A program made the position numbers and the translations under genes. From Xiphydria camelus (taxonomy: Eukaryota; Arthropoda; Insecta; Hymenoptera; Xiphydriidae): DNA of 64,000 nucleotides. This document shows, in pieces, positions 46,580 through 57,166 of this stretch. Every line of letters starts with the position of its first letter. The stretch's first letter is position 1. The stretch is from the NCBI GenBank assembly GCA_963678675.1, contig OY783201.1, forward strand, positions 15,679,769 to 15,743,768, written 5' to 3'. The notes beneath the pieces were generated by a model. The model was not told the origin of the DNA. It did not search any database and saw nothing but the letters and a program-made list of their open reading frames with translations.

Positions 46580-46735
46580 TAGGCCTATTCTGTAACTCGT
46601 TACGGCCCGTAACGACGGTTGTCGTTAGCATTAGTCCAATCAGGATCAAGTATTCCGTTGTGATGGGGGTCCTGATTGGACTAATGCTAACGACAACCGT
46701 CGTTACGGATCGTAACAAGTTACAGAATAGGCCTA
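46580..46735. mobile_element. CCAATCAGGATCAAGTATT-family MITE, tandem copy 1
   Basis: 156-bp hairpin with TAGGCCTATTCTGTAAC ends and the shared core. CAG at 46577-46579 on the left and a single CAG (46736-46738) shared with the next copy. Confidence 0.9.
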
Positions 46736-46738
46736 CAG

Positions 46739-46894
46739 TAGGCCTATTCTGTAACTCGTTACGACCCGTAACGACGGTTGTCGTTAGCATTAGTCCAATC
46801 AGGATCAAGTATTCCGTTGTGATGGGGGTCCTGATTGGACTAATGCTAACGACAACCGTCGTTACGGATCGTAACGAGTTACAGAATAGGCCTA
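46739..46894. mobile_element. CCAATCAGGATCAAGTATT-family MITE, tandem copy 2
   Basis: 156 bp, nearly identical to the preceding copy and in the same orientation. CAG follows at 46895-46897. Confidence 0.9.
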
Positions 46895-46919
46895 CAGGGA
46901 CGTTACTCACTCGATAGCC

Positions 46920-47035
46920 CAGCTGTCGCGCCGACCAATGCCTCCAGTCTCCTTTCTATGTTTCTTCACCTCCGAGGCGATGGAATATCTGGCCTTCCTG
47001 AAGCTCGCGTACATTTTCCAGTCAATTCTTTCATT
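46920..47035 (-). pseudogene. Possible Myb/SANT-like fragment
   Basis: The reverse strand reads WKMYASFRKARYSIASEVKK followed by HRKETGG, reminiscent of the linker before the TGGG motif in Harbinger Myb/SANT proteins. Short and isolated; could be chance. Confidence 0.25.
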
Positions 47036-48729
47036 TTGGCTACATCGATGAAGCTAATTTGCAACATGATGAAAGACGACGAGCACATGAGACGATAAAG
47101 AAACTCATTCATCTATCTGCCTCCTGCAAATAATTTCATTACATTAATTATTAATACTTACCCTTTTATGCAGGAAGCTGGATAATCCTTATTTCCCGCT
47201 TGTAGGTCTTTATTCCAAAGATCTTGCCCCAAATGTTTTAATTAATAACACGCGTTAACGTTAAACGCTGACGTCTTCTTAACCAAAAAATCACACGCGA
47301 ATCGAACTGACAGCTCGCAGACGCTCGCCTTCTTCCGTGGTGTCGATGGAGGTTGTAAAGATAAAGTCAACAAGTTCACGCCAGGTGGCAGATAAATCGT
47401 TGAAAATCGCCGTTCGCAGAGCACAAAATCAGAATTCACAGTTTGAAATCGGTTTCCAACCGCACATGTGCAGACAAAAATGCCCATGGACATGCAGTTT
47501 AAACTGCACTGTGCGAACAAAGCTAATACTTTTAAAATTGATTTGTATCAGGGTTTCGATCCTTAGAATATACACGTAATTTGTTCTCATTCTACATAGG
47601 AATTAATTGAAGGAAATTACCGGACGTAACTATTTCTAGACCTATTTTATTAGAAAAACTTTCATCAAAGCTAAAATACCCTTCGTTTAAAGAAACCGTA
47701 ATGCGCGTAAAATTTATACTGCACTATTTCAAATACAGTTTCCTTAAATGGTACATTTGAGATGTGTTGGCGTAAGGAAGTGAAAAAAAGACTAAAGCAA
47801 AGTAATTAAATTTCGTGTAATATAATTACAAGCCAGGAATGTGTTAATATAATCAGATTATCAAGTAAATTTCTTGAATATTTCTTACATGGAGAATATT
47901 TTGCCTCAACTGTGATCATGATCATTTCATAGGAACTTTCTTCAAATTATCACCCAGTATACATCAATGAATAGGTATATTGAAGGCGATTGGCCCTAAG
48001 AATAAAGACTATAACTATAACAAGAGAAAAAACTGGAATTTTCTTTGAACTGGAAGATCGATAGTACCACGAAATTACGGAAAACCACAGTGGACGGATG
48101 CACCAATTGTTATACAACCCGCCATACTAGCGTGTATTAAAATAAACACCTCAGATGTAATTAATTTTAATATCTTTCAAGTCGTTCAAACTTTCACAAA
48201 TTGAAAGAGTCAACAATGGACCAACGTGATATTAAAAAAGCCAAGTCTGAGAAACTATGTAATTTAAGATGCACTAAAATGAATTTTGATTATGTATCCG
48301 AAATCAACAACTCCAAAAACTTCTAGATAACAATATTGTCGTAATTAAAATATTGTAAATCCGTCGTCCTCGAATATGTATCTATCGATATATCATATAT
48401 CTTACACCTTTAAAGTTACAAAAACGCGCGACTATTTTCGTTTTTACGCTATAAACGCAATTTACATTTGCAAGTATCCTGCAAGTGACTGACCATCGTT
48501 TACGTAAATCGCTATACCTCATTGACTCTTACTTTGTGCTCTCGACTTCTGTTACAACCTTAATTGTCGTAATTTTAAGCGCATTTTAAATTGCGGAAAT
48601 GCATAAGTTTCGCTTTCTAAACAGGATTTATCTACTATCGACTCCAACGAATTCATTCCATTACCAACGAGATTTTTCTGCTTGCTGGCAAACGAATCCC
48701 GTTTCCAAACGATAACAAAGAGTTACGCC
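47036..48729. other. Intergenic, no feature seen
   Basis: AT-rich DNA without recognised genes or long inverted repeats. Confidence 0.4.
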
Positions 48730-48735
48730 TTTATT
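48730..48735 (-). terminator. Candidate polyadenylation signal of the NEURL2-like gene
   Basis: AATAAA on the reverse strand, about 230 bp beyond the stop codon at 48967. Confidence 0.45.
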
Positions 48736-48966
48736 CTTAAGAGCCACGTTCAGTCACAAATCAATTATTTTTACAACCACGAAACGTACACACGATTCTA
48801 GAGTTGCACGCAGGAATTGGAAAATTTGTTCTTTCCAATGAAGGAAAAGAAAGGAGGAGAGCAATGGATGAAGGAAGGACGAAACAGGATCGATGTGCGA
48901 TAGCCTGCTTTACTCCAAAATAGTTCGCTATAAAGCGATTCTACATATGCAGTTTTATACCATAGT

Positions 48967-49929
48967 TCATTCAGATTGGTACAACAGATAATCCTTTAAC
49001 ATCTTGGGTAAAGGAAGAGAATCAACCGCAGTTCTATTTGTATACTGTAATATAGCGTCTCTGCACGCGCTTTGCAGTGTGGATACAGCTGAAACACAAA
49101 ATTGTCGCGAATGATTGTTAGCATGTGTAAAGAAGGCAAATTGGTGGTACAAGATGCAGAAGCAAACTAGTATACCTACCACCATAGAGCTGCACTATCC
49201 TAACTTGTTTGGTAGTGCCGTAAACATCGACTATCGCATACAGAGGACCCCTTTTATATGGAATATCCTTCGCACAAACTCCTTGATCCTCTCCATTTAC
49301 GATGAAGTGCATCTCTGCTTTATCAGAGCCAGCCTGCGGCACGTACATTACTCCAATGCGACTGCCAATATCAGTGGGCAAGATGTTTTGAGAGGAATCC
49401 ATAGTATTAGGTCTGAGAGCGCTGAAGGGAATAACACCATGTGAAGTTTGAACGTTGACGCCATCCGTGACTAGCTTCTTTTCGCGCGAAGGCATGCCTT
49501 CCCCTTGTAAAATAGAACAATTAATTTGCAACACGTTTCTAGTAAAATCGTTGAGAGATTCTTACCACAAACGGTGCTGACGATTCCCTCTGAGCTATCC
49601 CAAATATTGGGATTCTTGTGTATCGCGACGATCCAACTTTTCCCCATTCTTATCAAATTTGGCAAGGCGTACTGCGGCAGACCTGTGCCGCAAATGGTCA
49701 TTGGATCGATTTGCGTCAAACCTAATCTCATGTGACCGCTCCATCCTCTTTCGTCCTTTTCGATCTCCAGTAAGAAAATCTCCCCTAGTTTAACAGGCTT
49801 CTCACTAAATGTCAGTGCGTCTGCGAAACTAGCTTTGCGGTAGGCCACGGTGTTATTCTCAAAGAGTACTATATTTTCACTGTGGTTTGGATGAAATCTT
49901 GTAAAGATTTTTCTCATTTCCTCTGCCAT
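48967..49929 (-). CDS. NEURL2: Neuralized-like protein 2 (NEURL2/Ozz type)
   Basis: Single neuralized homology repeat plus SOCS-box-like C-terminus; in vertebrates NEURL2 is the substrate adaptor of a cullin-RING ubiquitin ligase in muscle. Exons on the reverse strand: 49929-49566, 49503-49180 and 49088-48967 (810 nt, 269 aa; human 285 aa), with GT-AG sites and consistent phase. The start MAEEMRKIF gives [10 protein letters not shown], then [20 protein letters not shown] and [10 protein letters not shown], lining up with the NEURL2 pattern VEIEEKELGWCGHLRLGL. Exon 2 has [11 protein letters not shown] and [20 protein letters not shown]. The end [13 protein letters not shown] fits the SOCS-box tail. 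The assignment rests on recalled family motifs. Single NHR and small size argue against neuralized itself. Confidence 0.85.
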
Positions 49930-50407
49930 TGCATCAGGCTACTCTGTTTTATCCTGTCTGACAAGAGAACTCCGTAAATCGTTTCCACGGATCTTCATGG
50001 GATATTTGAGAATAAACCGGTATGGCAAGCTAGCAGTGGTCGTAGCCGACTTTGAGTTTAGGAACTGCCATTTAAAACGACAGTGGTGGCGACACACGTT
50101 GGTTAAGACGGCGCAAACATTGCGCTACACAACCCAAATTATAGCGAAACCGTGGACAATAGTCGGCTATGCAGTATACACACATATATTAAATCTTAGT
50201 TGTAAATATCTGGTGTAATACTTGCTACATCGTTAAAGAAGTAGATATTTAAAATAAGAGTTGTGAACAATATGCAATGAAAAGAAGGGCTTGTTAACTT
50301 TTATTACCGAGTGACACGAAAGTAATGGGCGCGTTCGAATTCTTTCGCGAACCGAAAGCTAACTTCATTCGTTGGACTTGCGATGGATAGGTTTTGGGAC
50401 GTGGCTA
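49930..50407. other. 5' flank of the NEURL2-like gene
   Basis: Upstream region of the - strand gene. No gene or repeat recognised. Confidence 0.4.
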
Positions 50408-50772
50408 GTGTTAAGCGTGATTCAGATGGGTGCGGAAGGCCTGCGGAATGCGGAATGCGGAACTTGCGCGCGCAGCACATTCCGCGCGGAAGGTTTCGAG
50501 TCCGTTCACATGCGTTGCAGTAGGTTGCGGAAATGCGTATTCCTGGCGGAAGGGCGGAACAAGAGGGAGTTTAGAGGTTAGAATGAAATTACGATGGTCC
50601 CGTTAGGTGCATGACTCAGGAAAGCGTCATCCCTCGCATTCAATTTGAAAATGAAAATATAATTATTAATGACGATTTACAGGGTAGAAGTAACAGTAAT
50701 TCACCGGTCTCTCTCATGCAAAACGATGATGAAGATTATTACAGAATATCCTGATATAATTAATTACTTTTA

Positions 50773-50806
50773 GGGCCGGTTTTACCAACACGGTATAAAC
50801 CGGCCC
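50773..50806. mobile_element. 34-bp minimal Harbinger deletion derivative
   Basis: Starts GGGCCGGTTTTACCAACACG, the tip of the element at 37629, and ends TAAACCGGCCC. TTA flanks both sides (50770-50772 and 50807-50809). Only about 28 bp of the left end and the right tip remain. Confidence 0.75.
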
Positions 50807-51768
50807 TTAATACGTTTTAATTAGTTTTAATAACCTCTTTTAATTGTATAAATCCTTAATTCTTTTAAAAATAGTAAAATAAATCATTAAACCTTTAAAC
50901 AATTGTTTTTCTTCTGTCACGTTTTGTGTCCAACTTGAACGTAATTTTTCTCTTTTATTAGTATTATAACTAGTATTAGTAAAAATGATCAAAAACCGAG
51001 GTTGAATTGCTATTTTCATTACCTTTAAAACAAAAAAATTATTATCGGAAAATATCAATTTTTAGTGAAATCAGAGGTATTTATATAATTATCGGAAAAT
51101 ATCAATTTTTAGTGTGAAATTAGAGGCATTTATTTACGAGGGCGCGCGTTCCCTTCGGCGCGTATTTATATAGAAAATGCAATATCTTGAGAACTATTCA
51201 TCGTAGCAAAATGAGATAAAAACCAATCGTTTCGTCTTGAAATTCCCTAAATTTTCTTCGCAGCATATCTCGATAATTTCTCAACAGTTTTATATTTAAG
51301 AAAAAGCCGTACAAAAAATACATTTTTATTAAAAATTAAAAACCATACTTTGGCTTTATGTAACACATTTGTTCTATATATTTTATCGAGTATTAAAAAA
51401 AATAAATAAAATCGGACACTTATAAAGAAAAGTCGACAACAAAATATAGATTTTCTCAGCCCGTCTTGTACTAAAATACCGTCAGCTAATCAGCGCTCTT
51501 CCGCGTGCGTACGACCTGGGGCCGTATGCTCGAGTTCATGCGACCAACTTTCGCATGCGAATGGAGGTAGTTGCGCATGGTAAGTGGTTGGCGGTATGCT
51601 CGAGTTGCGTAGCGTACTTTCGCATGCGCATATTTTCGAGTGAAAACAACGATTGGTCTTTAGCATGCGAAAGTTGGATCGCACGATGAAATTGCATTAG
51701 TATGAGAGTAGGTACGGTTAGTGTCGAGGAAGACGAAGGAAAGTAAATTCAAACTTGTGACGAACGAA

Positions 51769-51773
<5 letters not shown>

Positions 51774-51808
<35 letters not shown>
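51774..51808. repeat. (TA)n microsatellite
   Basis: Pure TA run directly upstream of the transposase ATG at 51809. Confidence 0.95.
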
Positions 51809-51810
<2 letters not shown>

Positions 51811-53689
51811 GATTCGTAATATTATAAATGCGGAAGTTATGGATATGCTAGATGGTGAAGAATTAGAAGCTGCCCAGGTTAGGAGACCATTTTATACTCG
51901 AAAAGATCCGTTTGAATTATCTGATCGACAATTCATGAGTAGATATAGGTTAAGTAAGGCTATGGTAGATGATGTAATAAATATTGTGGAAGAACGGAGC
52001 GTGGAGCCTTCAAGAAAATCAGCGTTGGACCCCACTGTCAAGGTAATAAGATATACATTGTAATAGTGCTAATACTTATTGTACCCTTTGCTATAAGTTC
52101 GTAGGTGTACAAGATTTATACTTCCATGTCAATTACTTTTTGTTTCACATTATAATTAATATATATCGACTGGTACTAGAGAAAAGTATGTAACTTTTCT
52201 GTACCATTGCGTGAGATACAGCATAACTTGCAGTCGTACGAGTAGAACGAAACTTAGTAACTCTCCGCTGTCAACATGGAACCTCATAACTATGTACTGC
52301 TCGAGAAAAATAAACTCTCGACTGGCACATGTAGAGTTTGAGAAGCAGATAATTACAAGTATTCACGTTGGGTAGAAGATAGCTATTAGGTTCTATTTTG
52401 ATAAATACGAGCCACACTGCCTATCAATGGTAAAGAAAAGTGTGCTTGTCTGTAGTACTAGTTGATTTTTAAAATTGTAAGGAAGCATTGGACTAATATA
52501 CAACACTTATTCAATCATTTACAGGTTTTGACAGCATTACGGTTCTTTGCATCAGGAAGTTACCAAGTTTGCGTTGGACACAATATCTACTCAGCAATGC
52601 ATCAGTCATCAGTCAGTCGAAGTATTCGAGATGTTGTAACAATTTTTAATGAAGACGACGTTTTCAGTCGTTGGGTCAATTTTCCTGAAAACATGCAAGC
52701 TCTACGAGAGGTGCGAAATGGGTAAGTAGTGTTCCTGTTAAAACATGGTTGCAAACTGGTTGGGTGTTAAATTCACCATGTGGATAGAATGGCGGTATTA
52801 TTAAGTAATTAAATTTCTTCCAGATTTTACACGAAGTATAATTTCCCAGGCGTCATAGGCTGCGTTGATTGTACTCACGTTGCTATTATTGCACCTCAAG
52901 AGAACAATGTCCTTTATCCAGAACATATTTATGTGAATAGAAAGCAATATCACTCAATCAATGTACAATTGGTAATGCACTGACTGCAGTGTTGCAAAAA
53001 TAATTGTTATTATATTTGTAAAAATGACCATATTCCTTACTTCATTTTCAGATCTGTGATTCAAATATGAAAATTATCAACGTGAATGCCAGATTTCCAG
53101 GTAGCACACATGACAGCTTCATTTAGAATCGTAGCGCTGTTCTTCCCTTATTAAGAACTTTAAATGCTCGTGGTTATGAGAACTTTTATCTATTAGGTAA
53201 TGATGTTTGCTTATAATGTAACAATCGCTATGTAGTTCATTACTATTGCATCCCATTATAATGACACTTTTTACAGGTGACTCTGGATATGCTTTGAGAC
53301 CCTGGCTTTTGACACCTCTGCCAAATCCTTTACCAGGTACGCCGGAAGCCGCGTACAACGAACGCTTAACGAGTACTCGCTCAATAATTGAGCGTTGTAA
53401 CGGATTATTGAAAATGCGATTTAGGTGTCTTCTGAAACATCGCACACTACACTATGCGCCAGAAGTAGCATCAAAAATTATTAATACGTGCACAATTCTT
53501 CATAATATGTGTATTGAAAATAATATTCCTCAACCAGACATGGATGATATAAATGATGTGGATATAGGGCTCTATCCCCATGAAAATAATGGTGTTGCCG
53601 GTGTTGAAGATGTAGTAGGGCATATTCATCCGGATTTGGCACGAGCACGTATTTTACAGCGACGTATCATAAGAACTTATTTTTCATAA
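51809..53689 (+). pseudogene. HARBI1-like PIF/Harbinger transposase, one nonsense codon
   Basis: Five exons with good GT-AG junctions and continuous phase: 51809-52042, 52525-52721, 52824-52971, 53052-53196 and 53277-53689. The protein runs from MIRNIINAEVMDML through [23 protein letters not shown] (first catalytic Asp), RFPGSTHDSFI, LLGDSGYALRPWLLTPL (second Asp) and SIIERCNGLLKMRF (catalytic Glu) to RRIIRTYFS. All three DDE positions are present. One TAG at about 53124-53126, where the family normally has Trp, is the only break seen. AATAAA near 53792 may be its polyadenylation signal. It is intact enough to suggest recent activity. Confidence 0.85.
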
Positions 53690-53877
53690 ATGTTATTGTT
53701 ATGGAACTCTTTCTTATTACTTCATGCTAACTGGGATGTAATTCATGAATATGACTACAAATTTTAATGACACGGTTCTGCTAATCAGCTAATAAAGGAA
53801 ACTATCATAAATCAAATTATTACTTTTTATTATTGAGAAATAGAAAATAGGGAAATATAAAATAGCATTTCACGCTT

Positions 53878-54918
53878 CTAATTCGTTACACTTGCCTCTA
53901 ATGCAGCCGCAATACGCTCTAAAGCGGAGCACTTTCGTTCTTTAGTGGATGCCATGCGCTCCTGTGCAAGAGTTGTTCGCTTAAGCAATTCAATTTTTTG
54001 TTTATAATATTGTTTTCGCATGTCTATTTCTGCTGCAGTAACATTTATAAACTCCTGCTTCTGCGTAAGAGTCGTTTCAAAACGTTTAGAGGTGACACTC
54101 CTTCTTTTCCCAGCAGGTGTTTCTGAAGCAAATGATATAGGAAATCTTAGAAGAAATATTAGAAAATGTTAAGTGATTTAAAGAAATGAATGCGGTCCTT
54201 ACTTCTCACTATTTCCTTTTTCTTTTCTACAGTCTCGACCTCATTCTCGTCAGTGACGTTTTCCGACTGTGGCATTATGTGTGGTAGTGCATCGTCGAGA
54301 TAGTCAATGATTACAGCTTCATTATCTGCGTCACTTTCGTGTCCATCAGAATTAAGCATCGTACTGCTCAAAGTCTACAAAGTATGATACAAATGAATAT
54401 GATTGTTCAAATAACATACACCGAATATTCATGTAAGCGTGCACAACACTTACAAATCCTACTCTCGATTCTTTACTCTGCATTTGACCACCCGTTGCAG
54501 TGGTAGGTATCATATCAGCCACTTTGTTCTCAAAGGCAGTTAGTGGACTTTCCATTGATGGACCTCCACCAGTTCCACGCAACTCTGATGTTAATTTAGC
54601 TTTCGAGCCTTTCGCTTTTGTCCTTATATCTTGCCACGTCTTATAAATATAACATTGTACTATGAATGTTTTCCTATATATATTACAAATTTTTCGCTTA
54701 TACACAAACCTTTCTCCACTGCATCCAATTTTTACTAGCGCCTGGAATTGCATTAAGAACCTCGGTAATTTCTCCCCATTTCTCCTGCCCCATTCTTTTC
54801 GTAAAGTTGGCATTAAATTTGCCACTAACTAATTGTGGGTTTTGTTGTAGGACTTCCACCAGCACGTTATCTGTTCCAACGTTACATTCCCTGCTCGCTT
54901 AATTTTTGCTTCTTCCAT
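53878..54918 (-). pseudogene. Myb/SANT-like DNA-binding protein of the Harbinger element
   Basis: Four exons on the reverse strand: from ATG 54918, then about 54640, 54371 and 54132 down to TAG at 53878. The protein reads NPQLVSGKFNANFTKRMGQE (SANT-like), TWQDIRTKAKGSKAKL, ELRGTGGGPSMESPLTAFEN, an acidic stretch DYLDDALPHIMPQSEN and a basic/coiled tail RKQYYKQKIELLKR. This is the accessory protein that escorts Harbinger transposase to element ends. The first codons (MEEAKIKRAGNVTLEQ) are one base out of frame with what follows near 54865, so it is frameshifted. Confidence 0.75.
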
Positions 54919-55404
54919 TGCCGTTTATCTGTACTAAAATATTTTGATGATATACATTTATTTATCCTTCTTCGGATTCATTCCACAATTTTACGAATTT
55001 ACTTTAAATATTTGATAAATTCTACATACTTACTCGATGAAGATATTATATATATGTCGCAGGTGTATTGTAATATCAGTCGTATTACAATATGCCTAGG
55101 CGTATTGTAATACTACCGAAATCATGAAGAATCTCACAAATTGACAAATTTAGGCGTATTATTTGTAATACCACCGAAATAGCTTTTGTGGCTTCGTTCG
55201 CTTCGCTCGCTTCGCTCGCATAACATGTTAAAATATAAATAAATTAGATTCTATAAGGTTAGGTTCGGTAGTATCACAATACGTCTGCGACGTATATATT
55301 CAGAAATAAATTCAATAGTACGCAAGCGTTCTACAAACCTGAGAAGTGCTCTTAACACAAAGTTTTAAGGTTTCAAATTACTTCAGAAAATGCAGTCTTT
55401 CAAA

Positions 55405-55620
55405 GTATTCCTGCAGTCACGGACTCCGTCGCTAGTGACTTTTTCGTATGTCATTTTTAAACGTACTGTCCAATAATTAATTAATTCTCATGCTCTCGTT
55501 AGCAATGGCGGTATTTGTCCTGGTTAATGAAAGCACGAGAATCGATTTATCATTACTTAATATGTTTTAATAATGATATTTTAAAAAAGTCACCAGTGAC
55601 GAAATCACTTGCAGAGGGAG
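55405..55620. mobile_element. GTCGCTGGTGAC-family MITE, degenerate copy 2
   Basis: CGTCGCTAGTGACTTTTTC near 55425 is mirrored by AAAAAAGTCACCAGTGACG near 55590-55602. Inserted in the right part of the 4.26-kb Harbinger. Confidence 0.7.
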
Positions 55621-55783
55621 TAGTTTGCACTCCTTCTAATGCGGCAACAGCGCTTCATTCTTCGCATGCGAACATTTCTTCGCATGAACTTCGAGCATAC
55701 CATTTCCGATCGCATGCGCATCTTTTCACACGAAAGTGATCGCATGCGATAATATTCGAGTGAACTCGAGCATAAGGCCCCTG

Positions 55784-55909
55784 TAGGCCTATTCTGTAAC
55801 TCGTTACGATCCGTAACGACGGTTGTCGTTAGCATTAGTCCAATCAGGACCCCCATCACAACGGAATACTTGATCCTGATTGGACTAATGCTAACGACAA
55901 CCGTCGTTA
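55784..55909. mobile_element. CCAATCAGGATCAAGTATT-family MITE, truncated
   Basis: TAGGCCTATTCTGTAAC end as in the 46.6-kb pair, with the core inverted. The right terminus is lost at 55909, where CTG (55910-55912) and the next unit start. CTG (55781-55783) precedes it. Confidence 0.85.
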
Positions 55910-55912
55910 CTG

Positions 55913-56067
55913 GGGGGCCTTTCTCGAGTCACTCGTATCTTTGCGTGCACGCAACTCAGCGAATAAACCAATCAGGATCAAGTATTCCGTTGTGGTGGGA
56001 GTCCTGATTGGTCTACTCGCTAAGATGCGTATAAGTTTCTTTTGCGAGCGGTTCGAGAAAGGGGCCC
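55913..56067. mobile_element. CCAATCAGGATCAAGTATT-family MITE, CTG-flanked
   Basis: GGGGGCCTTTCTCGAGTCACT start and a mirrored GGGGCCC end, CTG on both sides (55910-55912 and 56068-56070). Confidence 0.88.
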
Positions 56068-56070
56068 CTG

Positions 56071-56543
56071 GGGCCCCTTTCTCGAACCGCTCGCAAAAGA
56101 AACGTATACCGTATGTCCGCGATCATTTGAACCATAGGAAAATTGCGAGTTTTGCATGAGCACCCCTTTGGGTCTCCTCGTCCAATAGAATCACCGGAGA
56201 AGCGTGAATGCGCATGCGTAGTCATCCGCGAGTGTGGCGTCGTCAGCAAGTTCAGATCGGTTATCGAAATAATCGATCTGAACTTGCTGACGACGCCACA
56301 CTCGCGGATGACTACGCATGCGCATTCACGCTTCTCCGGTGATTCTATTGGACGAGGAGACCCAAAGGGGTGCTCATGCAAAACTCGCAATTTTCCTATG
56401 GTTCAAATGATCGCGGACATACGGTACGCATCTTAGCGAGTAGACTAATCAGGACTCCCACCACAACGGAATACTTGATCCTGATTGGTTTATTCGCTGA
56501 GTTGCGTGCACGCAAAGATACGAGTGACTCAAGAAAGGCCCCC
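56071..56543. mobile_element. CCAATCAGGATCAAGTATT-family MITE split by a TA element
   Basis: GGGCCCCTTTCTCGAACC start, interrupted at 56109-56424 by a CCGTATGTCCGCG MITE, resuming CGCATCTTAGCGAG, end at 56543 followed by CTG (56544-56546). Confidence 0.87.
56109..56424. mobile_element. CCGTATGTCCGCG-family foldback MITE, copy 2
   Basis: 316-bp hairpin flanked by TA (56107-56108 and 56425-56426), inside the CTG-type MITE. Almost identical to 40933-41248. Confidence 0.9.
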
Positions 56544-56546
56544 CTG

Positions 56547-56700
56547 GGCCCCCTTTCTCGAGTCATTCGCAAGAGAAACGTATACTCTTCTTAGCGAATA
56601 GACCAATCCGGACCCCCACCACAACGGAATACTTGATCCTGATTGGTCTATTCGCTCAGATGCGTATACGTAACTTTGCGAGTGACTCGAGAAAGGCCCC
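56547..56700. mobile_element. CCAATCAGGATCAAGTATT-family MITE, last of the CTG chain
   Basis: GGGCCCCCTTTCTCGAGTCA start, mirrored end at 56700, CTG at 56544-56546 and 56701-56703. After it the outer foldback arm resumes. Confidence 0.88.
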
Positions 56701-56959
56701 CTGCCTGTCCGCACACCAATTTGGCATGCTAGATATTTTCCGCACGTTCCGCGCGGAGAGCGATAGTTCTTTGAACAAGTTGTCACAAGATGGCAGCACT
56801 ATAGTGTTATAAACCCGCTTGGCCATTGGGATTGTATTTTATCAATTTATCAGGATCAAATTATCAATTTTCGATTAATATTTATTTAAAATAAATGTCA
56901 AGAATGTTAAGAGATTTGTAACATTCAAACCTTGACCTTCAAATTAGAGCAAGATTCAC

Positions 56960-57166
56960 CCTGCGACTCGGATTCTGTCGCTGGTGACTTTCTAAAGTAT
57001 CATTTTTAAACATACTAGCCAATGTGAACAATTAATTCTCATGCGCTCATTAGCTACGGTGGTGTCTATCCTCATTAATGAAAGCATGAGGATTGATTAA
57101 TCATTGGTTAGTACATTTAAAAGTAACATTTAAAAAAGTCATCAGCGACAGAATCCGAGTCGCAGG
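56960..57166. mobile_element. GTCGCTGGTGAC-family MITE, subtype with CTGCGACTCGG ends
   Basis: CTGCGACTCGGATTCTGTCG is mirrored at 57146-57165. Interior as in other copies, but the terminal 10 bp differ, so it is a sister subfamily. Confidence 0.82.

Larger units (their letters stand above)
51519..55780. mobile_element. Near-intact PIF/Harbinger element, 4.26 kb
   Basis: Termini GGGCCGTATGCTCGAGTTCA (51519) and, mirrored, TGAACTCGAGCATAAGGCCC (55780), flanked by CTG (51516-51518 and 55781-55783). Encodes a DDE transposase on the + strand (51809-53689) and a Myb/SANT protein on the - strand (54918-53878), in the convergent layout of PIF/Harbinger. GCATGCGA motifs recur subterminally. A MITE (about 55405-55620) has inserted near the right end. 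Confidence 0.88.

Noticed and set aside
56013..56436. Conserved 95-130-residue peptide starting MRVLHEHPFG on both strands, also at 40.9 and 60.8 kb
   Set aside because: Produced by the palindromic MITE; both strands give the same peptide and the ends run into unrelated flanks.
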